In this document: one piece after another, positions 1 through 5,946 of the stretch
Position numbering within the stretch: the stretch's first letter is position 1
Layout of the letters: each line of letters starts with the position of its first letter
Source of the DNA: an uncultured Bacteroidota bacterium
Lineage (GTDB): Bacteria > Bacteroidota > Bacteroidia > Flavobacteriales > Flavobacteriaceae
Direction: 5' to 3'
Length of the DNA: 7,898 bases
Assembly (NCBI GenBank): GCA_903920835.1
Contig: CAIXNQ010000195.1
Location: forward strand, 1-7,898
Position numbers and translations under genes: made by a program
The notes under the pieces: model-generated
Database searches by the model: none
Seen by the model: only the letters and a program-made list of their open reading frames with translations
What the model was told of the DNA's origin: nothing

Positions 1-1787
1 ACTTTAAGTAATGGTTTTTGTTCTACAGTTGATGGCAGTGGAATTGAAGGATGAATTCCAGAAGCAGGTGCTTGCGTAATATAGTTTAACGGCGATGGAT
101 CTGTGTAAACGATATTGAATTTAAAATCTTGTTGGTTCAACTGATAGGCACCAGGAATTTGGTAGATATTCTTCATTGTCAAATTCCAAATTGGTTCAGA
201 AACATTCGTAAGACTGCTTTTCAGCATTTTTAAAATCAAACTCTGTGAAGTTGGAACACCTGCTGTTACTTGTGTAGAACTAACACCATCATTTGCAAAT
301 TCACCTACTTGAAAAACCTCGTCACCAATGGTGTATTGATAAGCTACGGCTAAAACTTCATCATTTGCTAGTCGTTGTTGGAGCGAGATATAACCCAATT
401 GCGCATTGAGTGTATATTCATTGGTAGTTAATTTTCTTGCATTTTCTAGCTTAGCATAATCACGACCTTCACTTGGATTATGACCGGCATCAAAACCAGT
501 AAAACCAGCATCAATTGTTGCTATTTCTCTAATATTTGAATTTAATATTCCGCCTCCTGATGCAATATAGGCTGGGTCAAATTTGTTGTTTTTATTGTTT
601 GGTGGCGTGTCTGGCAAAGTAGTTCCAAAGAATGTAGTTTGCGGATAATGAGCTAGTGTATTACTTCCAAAAACTAAATTATTCGGCATATTCGAGAGTT
701 GGGCTTCTCCCAAATCTTGTAAAGCAATAACGTTTCTTAGATTGTTCTCAGTGGTGCTAACTCTATTTTGTTTATTAGTGACCCAAACTTCTACTCTTTT
801 TATTTGAACCCTACTGTCTATGACAGGATAGTTTCGGAGTGCTTTGTCATATTTATTTCTAAAATATTGTGATAAGAAAAAGTGACGATCAGCATCATAA
901 TCTAATCCATAGATTTCAAAGTTTTGAACAGTTCCTCCACCTTGGGCAGTGACGGTTTTTGTTTTTGATTTTTGCTCAGAAAAAACACCAGTAATTGAAG
1001 TTTTTCCAAATTGAAATTTTGCTTTTACACCAAATAAACTTTGAGCTCCTTTAATTAAAGAACCACTCAAAGGCATACTCACGTTTCCGACTTCAATCTT
1101 TTGAAGAATATCATCTTCACTCGGAGAGAAATCTAATTTGAATAGATTTTGAAATGCAAAAGTTGATTGTGTGTCGTAATTAAAATTCACACCCAATCGC
1201 GTTCCTACTTTTCCTTGCAAACCAACACTAATTTTCTGATTGAAGTCAAATGTAGTACTGGATCTGTTTTTGGGTGATAATGCTGGATTGTCTTGTTTTG
1301 TATATCGAACCCCAAAGTCAACTTCTACAAAACCAGTAGGTTTAATGTCGATGGTGTTGCTCCCAAATATTGTTTCAAACAGACCAGAATTGACATAAAA
1401 TCGAGGCAATAAATCTTTCTTTGCATCTTCAGCACCGGGTTTTTTACCTTCAACGGCGTCGGTTTTTCTTTTAAAATAAGTTCGGATAGATTCTTTAACT
1501 ACTAAATCTTTATATTCTTGGGGTGTTAGAATTACAGGATAATTCACATTAAATCCTCCGACAGTGTTGGTGTAAATATACCGGTCTGTAATCGGGTCAT
1601 AAGTATAAGCCTCTACAACTGTAGGTGGGTTTTTTAATTCAATTCTTCCTTTGTTATAACCAATAGTATCTTGAACAACTTCTGGCGGATCGTCTTGTGC
1701 AAAAGTACTTAAACTAGAAAAAATCAGCAGAAAAAAACTACTGATTTTTAAAATTGATTTTATGTTAAATTTTGGTACTGTATTCAA
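1..1787 (-). CDS. sprA: SprA (Sov family), type IX secretion outer-membrane translocon, N-terminal part; runs off left edge
   Basis: SprA is the very large outer-membrane beta-barrel that forms the type IX secretion channel and is needed for gliding in flavobacteria; the P. gingivalis homologue is Sov. Reading down from 1787 the frame is open for 595 codons to the window edge; family members are roughly 2,400 residues, so about a quarter is visible. Residues about 10-30 form a signal peptide (KSILKISSFFLLIFSSLSTFA) followed by QDDPPEVVQDT. Conserved SprA N-terminal stretches include NFNYDTQSTFAFQNLFKLDF (201-220) and GNVSMPLSGSLIKGAQSLFG (234-253). The only canonical start before the signal peptide is TTG at 1785-1787: an in-frame stop lies at 1803-1805 and the first internal ATG is near codon 238. 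The TTG sits 4 bases after the ruvA stop, so translation is probably coupled to ruvA. Family assignment is from recognised sequence similarity; function is known from the family. Confidence 0.93.
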   Translation of the reverse strand, partial: MNTVPKFNIKSILKISSFFLLIFSSLSTFAQDDPPEVVQDTIGYNKGRIELKNPPTVVEAYTYDPITDRYIYTNTVGGFNVNYPVILTPQEYKDLVVKESIRTYFKRKTDAVEGKKPGAEDAKKDLLPRFYVNSGLFETIFGSNTIDIKPTGFVEVDFGVRYTKQDNPALSPKNRSSTTFDFNQKISVGLQGKVGTRLGVNFNYDTQSTFAFQNLFKLDFSPSEDDILQKIEVGNVSMPLSGSLIKGAQSLFGVKAKFQFGKTSITGVFSEQKSKTKTVTAQGGGTVQNFEIYGLDYDADRHFFLSQYFRNKYDKALRNYPVIDSRVQIKRVEVWVTNKQNRVSTTENNLRNVIALQDLGEAQLSNMPNNLVFGSNTLAHYPQTTFFGTTLPDTPPNNKNNKFDPAYIASGGGILNSNIREIATIDAGFTGFDAGHNPSEGRDYAKLENARKLTTNEYTLNAQLGYISLQQRLANDEVLAVAYQYTIGDEVFQVGEFANDGVSSTQVTAGVPTSQSLILKMLKSSLTNVSEPIWNLTMKNIYQIPGAYQLNQQDFKFNIVYTDPSPLNYITQAPASGIHPSIPLPSTVEQKPLLK

Positions 1788-1791
1788 TGGG

Positions 1792-2373
1792 TTATAATAT
1801 TTTTAATGCTTGTTTGATAATCGTTTCAACCGAAGCTTCTGGATTTTCTTTGAGCACTTTGTCTACTGTTTTTTCTGCTGATTTTCTAATAAAACCTAAA
1901 ACCTCTAAAGCAGATAACGCTTCTTCTTTGTTTGTATTGTTTTGAGTTAAAGAAATTTCGTCGATATCATATATTTTTAACACTTTGTCCTTTAAATCTA
2001 AGATGGTTCTTTGGGCAGTTTTCAATCCAATTCCTTTGATAGATTGAATGGTAACAACGTCTCCAACAGCAATCGATTGAATAATCTGCGTTGGTTCTAT
2101 TGATGAAAGCATTGTCCTTGCTATTCCTGCTCCAATTCCTGAAACGGAGAGCAACATTTTAAAAATTTCTCTTTCTGATTTTTCAACAAACCCAAATAAA
2201 CTATGTGCATCTTCTTTGATTTGAAGGTAAGTATATAATTTCACATAATCTGAATTTGGAAGCAAAGAATAAGTATGTAAAGAAATATTGATATGATAGC
2301 CAACACCACCACAATCGATTACAACCTCGGTAGGTGTTTTTTCTACTAATTTTCCTTGAATATGTGCAATCAT
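1792..2373 (-). CDS. ruvA: Holliday junction branch migration complex subunit RuvA
   Basis: RuvA binds four-way DNA junctions as a tetramer and loads the RuvB motor, driving branch migration in recombinational repair. The 193-residue product is normal family length. Residues 1-63 are the OB-fold domain (MIAHIQGKLVEKTP, then DCGGVGYHINIS). Two helix-hairpin-helix motifs follow: LLSVSGIGAGIARTML at 74-89 and IQSIKGIGLKTAQRTILDLK at 109-128. A linker leads to the C-terminal RuvB-contacting helical domain at about 149-193 (EEALSALEVLGF). The ATG at 2371-2373 begins exactly at the family-typical MIxxIxGxL, so the start is secure. It lies 56 bp after maeB and 4 bp before sprA. No ruvB or ruvC is nearby, which is common because ruv genes are often dispersed in Bacteroidota. 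Confidence 0.97.
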   Translation of the reverse strand: MIAHIQGKLVEKTPTEVVIDCGGVGYHINISLHTYSLLPNSDYVKLYTYLQIKEDAHSLFGFVEKSEREIFKMLLSVSGIGAGIARTMLSSIEPTQIIQSIAVGDVVTIQSIKGIGLKTAQRTILDLKDKVLKIYDIDEISLTQNNTNKEEALSALEVLGFIRKSAEKTVDKVLKENPEASVETIIKQALKIL

Positions 2374-2396
2374 AAATAAGTTTTGTTGCTGGGTTT

Positions 2397-2404
2397 CAAA
2401 AGTA
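2397..2404 (-). promoter_or_regulatory. Possible Bacteroidota -7 promoter element before ruvA-sprA
   Basis: In the 56-bp gap between maeB and ruvA the minus strand reads TACTTTTG, a full match to the Bacteroidota -7 consensus TAnnTTTG, 23 bases before the ruvA ATG. No clear TTTG-like -33 element lies 17-23 bases upstream, so it may be weak or coincidental. If real, ruvA and sprA can be transcribed independently of maeB. Confidence 0.4.
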
Positions 2405-2429
2405 ATAATGTTTTTGGAATATTTCCTAT

Positions 2430-2873
2430 TTAAACACTAGCTCCTTGAACTTTAATTTGTTTTAGTTTTTTACTTTTTTCTTGTGCATCTACGACAGCCA
2501 CAGCCACCATATTGACCATTTCTTCTACACTAGCACCTAACTGAAAGATGTGAACTGGCTTGTCCATTCCCAGTATTATAGGACCAATCGAATCAACACT
2601 GTATAATTCTTTTAGCAATTTATAAGTAATATTTGCAGATTCTAAATTTGGAAAAATGAGCGTATTTACTTTTTTGCCTGCCAACTTAGAAAACGGAAAT
2701 TTATTTTTGAGCATTTCTGGATTTAATGCAAAATCGGTTTGCAGCTCGCCATCTATTATTAAGTCAGGATAATATTTGTGCAAATAAGCTACGGCATTTC
2801 TAACTTTGATGGCACTTTCGTCGCTAGATGAGCCAAAATTTGAAAAAGAAACCATCGCTATCACGGGGTTCAA
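2430..2873 (-). CDS. C-terminal fragment of MaeB, phosphotransacetylase-like domain, out of frame with the rest
   Basis: This 147-codon frame would open at TTG 2871-2873 and holds the C-terminal end of the phosphotransacetylase-like domain: VIAMVSFSNFGSS, DGELQTDFALNPE, NTLIFPNLESANI and ending QGASV. It overlaps the first maeB frame by 50 bp. It is family sequence with no independent start signal, so I regard it as the detached end of maeB rather than a separate gene. The uninterrupted reading to the TAA at 2430-2432 shows the lesion is recent or artefactual. Confidence 0.6.
   Translation of the reverse strand: MNPVIAMVSFSNFGSSSDESAIKVRNAVAYLHKYYPDLIIDGELQTDFALNPEMLKNKFPFSKLAGKKVNTLIFPNLESANITYKLLKELYSVDSIGPIILGMDKPVHIFQLGASVEEMVNMVAVAVVDAQEKSKKLKQIKVQGASV
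2865..2868 (-). other. Frameshift site in maeB (four-C run)
   Basis: On the minus strand the sequence reads ATT GAA CCC CGT GAT. With three Cs instead of four it reads ATT GAA CCC GTG ATA GCG ATG, encoding IEPVIAM, which fits the family and continues to the normal C-terminus. The lesion is therefore a single inserted C. Confidence 0.85.
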
Positions 2874-4764
2874 TGCCGAACATTCGAACGGTTTTGGCAG
2901 TCATCAATGCAATTTTTGCTAAATCGTCTGCGGTCGGATTTGGATTAATAGCTGTGTCAGATAGAAACATCGGACCTCTATTGGTCATCATCATGTTTGT
3001 AGTAGATACCAACGATATTCCAGGCGCTTTTCCGATCAATTGTAACATTGGTTTCACTACGTTTGGATAACTTCTTGAAAAACCTGTTACCAAAGCATCT
3101 GCTTCGCCTTCGTTAACCATCATAGCGGCAAAATAGTTGCGTTCTCGCATCCATTTTTGGGCATCGAGCAATGAAATTCCTCTGCGCATTCTTTGTTTCC
3201 AGAACAGTTCGGCATATCTAAATCTGCGTTCGTCTTCTTCTTCAGTTTTTGGGTCAATGATTAAAACATCGGCTTCAAAACCTATTTCTTGTTTGAGTTC
3301 TAAAATGACTTCTCTTTTTCCTAACAAAATCGGGATTGCGATTCCTTCTTCATAGGCAATTTGAGCTGCTTTAAGCACATCAAGATGGTCTGCTTCGGCA
3401 AAAACTACTCGTTTTTTGTTGGTTTTTGCTCGGTTCATTAACAGACGAACCATTTTATTGTCGGAACCTAATCGTTCTAATAAATCATCTCGATATTTGT
3501 CCCAATCGGTTATTGGGTTGAGTGCAACTCCAGATTCCATTGCAGCTCTTGCAACTGCTGGCGAAACAGTGGCAATCAATCGTGGGTCAAAAGGTTTCGG
3601 AATTATATATTCTCTACCAAAGATAAGTTTGGTTTCTCCATAAGCAATGTTGACCTGCTCTGGCACGTTTTCTTTAGCCAATGCTGCCAGTGCTCTAACA
3701 GCAGCCATTTTCATGGCTTCATTTATTTTTGTAGCTCTAACATCAAGCGCACCTCTAAAAATATAAGGAAATCCGAGCACGTTATTTACTTGATTTGGAT
3801 AATCAGACCGCCCTGTTGCCATGATAATATCTGGTCGTGTGCCTACAGCGAGGTTATATTCTATCTCGGGTGTTGGGTTTGCCATCGCAAAAACAATAGG
3901 ATCGTTTGCCATACCCAAAAGCATTTCTGGGGTTAACAGATTTCCTGCGGATAGTCCTAAGAAAACATCTGCACCTTTCAAAGCATCATGAAGTGAAGTT
4001 CCTTTTGCGGCTCTGGCGTAGCGTTGTTGCAATTCAGACAAGTCGGTTCTGTCTGGCGACAACACGCCGTCTTTATCGAACATGATGATATTTTCTGGAT
4101 TGATGCCCAACAAAACATATAAGTTTGCACAAGCCAACGCTGCCGATCCTGCGCCAGAAACTACCAGTTTTACATTCTCAATTTTTTTATCAGCAAGTTC
4201 TAGAGCATTCAGCAATGCCGCCGATGAAATGATTGCCGTGCCATGTTGGTCGTCGTGCATGACTGGAATATTCAACTCTTCAACCAAGCGTCGTTCAATC
4301 TCGAAAGATTCTGGGGCTTTAATATCTTCTAGGTTAATTCCACCAAATGTTGGAGAAATGGCTTTCACCGTTTCTACAAATTTGTCAATATCTGTGGCAT
4401 CAACTTCTATGTCAAATACGTCGATGTCGGCAAAGATTTTAAACAACAACGCCTTTCCTTCCATCACTGGTTTTGATGCTTCGGGACCAATGTCGCCCAA
4501 ACCCAAAACGGCAGTTCCATTAGTGATTACAGCTACTAAATTTCCTTTGGCAGTATATTTATAAACATTGTTTACGTCTTTTGCGATTTCAAGGCAGGGC
4601 TCGGCAACACCCGGAGAATAAGCCAACGACAGATCGCGTTGGGTAGCATATTTTTTGGTCGGAACAACTTCTATTTTGCCGGGCTTCGGTTTTGCGTGAT
4701 ATAAAAGTGCTTCCCTTCTTTTGTTGCTATTGCTCATAAATTATCTTTTTTCGATACTCGATTG

Positions 4765-4795
4765 CAAATGTAGCAGTATAGATTTAATTCAGAAA
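4765..4795 (-). promoter_or_regulatory. Probable Bacteroidota-type promoter of maeB
   Basis: The minus strand has TACATTTG at 4765-4772, a full match to the -7 consensus TAnnTTTG, and TTTC at 4792-4795, three of four bases of the -33 TTTG, separated by 19 bp, which is the usual spacing. The site ends 27 bases before the maeB ATG; the leader is A-rich (GAAAAAAGATAATTT) without a Shine-Dalgarno sequence, as is common in this phylum. Confidence 0.65.
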
Positions 4796-4850
4796 GATTT
4801 CGGCATTTTCTTTTAGGGTTAATGCTATCAATAGATTGTTTTTTGTCGTG

Positions 4851-4887
4851 AGTTTTTAGTTTTTAGTTTCAAGTTTCAGATTGAAAC
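4851..4887. repeat. Four tandem 7-bp units followed by a small hairpin
   Basis: The plus strand reads AGTTTTT twice and then AGTTTCA twice, four 7-bp units at 4851-4878. The last unit overlaps a perfect 6-bp inverted repeat, GTTTCA-GAT-TGAAAC, at 4873-4887. It lies between the terminator and the maeB promoter. AT-rich repeats of this kind are frequent between flavobacterial genes; a function is not evident. Confidence 0.6.
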
Positions 4888-4915
4888 AGTCAATAAAGAC
4901 CAGTTAATGAATTAC

Positions 4916-4942
4916 AAAAAAAAGTCCCACCAAAGCAGGACT
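4916..4942 (-). terminator. Intrinsic terminator, minus strand
   Basis: On the minus strand AGTCCTGC and GTGGGACT pair around a TTTG loop (8-bp stem including two G-T wobbles) and run straight into eight Ts. This is a classic Rho-independent terminator for leftward transcription. It would end the transcript of the PBP gene and scoA, but stands 287 bp beyond the scoA stop, leaving room for an element now lost or degraded. Confidence 0.75.
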
Positions 4943-4967
4943 AAAGATTTTCATCTACGGCATATAG

Positions 4968-5102
4968 CCTTATTATTCGATTCAAATACTTTGTGCTTCC
5001 TCGATTGAGAAAATTGATTGTATTGTTACTAGAAATACTATAGATTTTAAAGAAAGTGAAATTCCTGCTTCTAATCCAGATGAAATAATATTGATTATAT
5101 AG
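4968..5102 (+). pseudogene. Remnant of a PIN-domain (VapC-like) ribonuclease, C-terminal end only
   Basis: On the plus strand a 44-codon open stretch without a start codon ends at TAG 5100-5102. It includes SIQILCASSIEKIDCIVTRN, followed by TIDFKESEIPASNPDEI. This is the layout of the C-terminal end of PIN-domain toxins of the VapC type, where a helix with an xQ motif is followed by a hydrophobic strand, then TRNxxDF, then a 'xSxIPVxxPEEF'-like tail. An in-frame stop at 4965-4967 cuts it off. The N-terminal two thirds, with most catalytic acidic residues, is missing, and YY stands just before SIQ where family members usually have an acidic ED pair. No antitoxin gene is visible. It is opposite in strand to all neighbours. 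The match is by eye; I take it as a dead gene fragment. Confidence 0.65.
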
Positions 5103-5116
5103 TTAGGCCTGCCTTT

Positions 5117-5158
5117 AACAATTGCTAAAACTTATGGCTAGTTTTTCGGTAAATTGTT
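5117..5158. repeat. Imperfect inverted repeat (two-part hairpin)
   Basis: The outer arms AACAATT (5117-5123) and AATTGTT (5152-5158) and the inner arms AAAACT (5127-5132) and AGTTTT (5140-5145) are each perfectly complementary, with a 7-base loop and an asymmetric internal bulge of 3 versus 6 bases. It has no T-tract on either strand, so it is not a typical terminator. It lies 15 bp after the PIN remnant stop and about 70 bp from the scoA stop. Confidence 0.5.
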
Positions 5159-5229
5159 AGTTCACTTTTAATAACTTCTCTTGGTCGGTTATAGAAAAAA
5201 AAACATAAGCCTCCGCGAACTCTAAAACG

Positions 5230-5931
5230 TTATGCTCTCTTTCTAACCGTTCTCTGCTCGATTCTTTTTTCAAAGATTTCGCCTTTAAAAATGCGTTGCA
5301 CTAATATTCCTGGAATATGAATTTCGTTGGGGTCTATACTTCCTGCAGGCAATAATTCCTCAACTTCGGCAATGGTTATTTTGGCTGCACCACACATACA
5401 AGGGTTGAAGTTTCGAGCTGTTCCTTTAAAAACAAGATTGCCTGCTTCGTCGCCTTTCCAAGCTTTAACAATAGCAAAATCGGCTTTAAAAGCATGTTCT
5501 AAAAGGTGCATTTTGCCGTTAAACTCTCGGGTTTCTTTGCCAGCAGCTACTTCGGTTCCGTATCCAGCTGGTGTAAAAAAAGCTGGTATTCCAGCCTGTG
5601 CTGCACGACAACGTTCGGCTAGCGTTCCTTGCGGAATAAGCTCTACTTCAAGCTCACCCGACAACATTTGACGTTCAAACTCGGCGTTTTCTCCCACATA
5701 AGAAGAAATCATTTTTTTGATTTGCTTTTGTTGAAGTAACAATCCCAATCCAAAATCATCAACACCAGCATTATTTGAAACACAAGTTAAATTCTTGGTT
5801 TGTTTTTTTACCAATTCGGCAATACTATTTTCAGGAATGCCACAAAGTCCGAAACCGCCTATCAGCAGCGTCATATTATCCTCAATTCCTTGAAGTGCTT
5901 CGCTTACAGAATTTACTTTTTTATTAATCAT
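5230..5931 (-). CDS. scoA: 3-oxoacid (succinyl-CoA:3-ketoacid) CoA-transferase subunit A
   Basis: Subunit A pairs with subunit B to transfer CoA from succinyl-CoA to acetoacetate or related 3-oxoacids, linking ketone-body and amino-acid breakdown to acetyl-CoA in the cytoplasm. The 233-residue product has normal subunit A length. The CoA-transferase family signature DNMTLLIGGFGLCGIP is at 18-33. Other typical stretches are SSYVGENAEFERQ (76-88), PQGTLAERCRAAQAGIPAFF (100-119), PAGYGTEV (121-128) and FKGTARNFNP (168-177). The ATG at 5929-5931 gives the usual N-terminus, 15 bp after the PBP stop, and no promoter-like site is seen in the gap, so it is probably transcribed with the PBP gene. The catalytic glutamate of this enzyme class is in subunit B, which is not found downstream. 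Other acyl-CoA-transferase subunits (AtoD type) are close relatives, so the exact substrate is inferred. Confidence 0.92.
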   Translation of the reverse strand: MINKKVNSVSEALQGIEDNMTLLIGGFGLCGIPENSIAELVKKQTKNLTCVSNNAGVDDFGLGLLLQQKQIKKMISSYVGENAEFERQMLSGELEVELIPQGTLAERCRAAQAGIPAFFTPAGYGTEVAAGKETREFNGKMHLLEHAFKADFAIVKAWKGDEAGNLVFKGTARNFNPCMCGAAKITIAEVEELLPAGSIDPNEIHIPGILVQRIFKGEIFEKRIEQRTVRKRA

Positions 5932-5946
5932 TGTCGTAGTATTTTT

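Larger units (their letters stand above)
2430..4737 (-). pseudogene. maeB: NADP-dependent malic enzyme (MaeB type, malic enzyme plus phosphotransacetylase-like domain), interrupted by a frameshift
   Basis: MaeB oxidatively decarboxylates malate to pyruvate and makes NADPH in the cytoplasm; its C-terminal phosphotransacetylase-like domain is regulatory in characterised members. The first frame runs from ATG 4737 to a TAG at 2824-2826 (637 residues). It has AYSPGVAEPC (39-48, catalytic Tyr 40), MEGKALLFK with catalytic Lys 95, metal ligands in INLEDI (Glu137, Asp138) and HDDQHGTA (161-168), the nucleotide-binding turn GAGSAALA (195-202) and ATGRSDYPNQVNN (307-319). The phosphotransacetylase-like domain begins near residue 430. 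At GIEP (621-624) the frame breaks, and the expected continuation VIAMVSFSNFGSS is in another frame. Removing one C from the CCCC run (plus-strand G 2865-2868) would give a 768-residue protein of normal size. Without correction the last 144 residues are replaced by 13 unrelated ones. Either a true mutation or a sequencing error; no second lesion is seen. Confidence 0.9.
4738..5229. other. Intergenic region of 492 bp between scoA and maeB, with remnants
   Basis: No intact gene is present on either strand. From the scoA side it holds an imperfect inverted repeat (5117-5158), a plus-strand fragment of a PIN-domain protein (4968-5102), a minus-strand intrinsic terminator (4916-4942), tandem heptamers with a small hairpin (4851-4887) and a probable maeB promoter (4765-4795). 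The short stretches between these show nothing I can assign. I found no stretch resembling scoB. Confidence 0.75.

Noticed and set aside
2416..2426. Short palindrome GGAATATTTCC in the maeB-ruvA gap
   Set aside because: Arms of only 4 bp in AT-rich DNA; too weak to call an operator or terminator.
2430..2873. Independent small gene for a phosphotransacetylase-like protein
   Set aside because: Its sequence continues exactly where the first maeB frame breaks, and a one-base correction joins the two, so it is the end of maeB.
4082..4564. A 160-codon open frame on the plus strand opposite maeB
   Set aside because: It is antisense to the well-conserved malic enzyme domain, resembles no known protein, is Ser/Ala-rich as expected from a complementary frame, and has no promoter or spacing of its own.
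5192..5229. CATAA/TTATG arms around a GC-rich core followed by a T-run, just after scoA on the minus strand, as a possible scoA terminator
   Set aside because: The 5-bp stem is A/T only with a 21-base loop that does not pair further, so it is not a stable terminator. It faintly resembles GCAAAGTTCGC-type flavobacterial intergenic repeats, but too degenerate to assign.
4738..5229. Insertion sequence or CRISPR array in the gene-free stretch
   Set aside because: No transposase-like coding sequence, no flanking target duplications that I can see, and no regularly spaced repeats.
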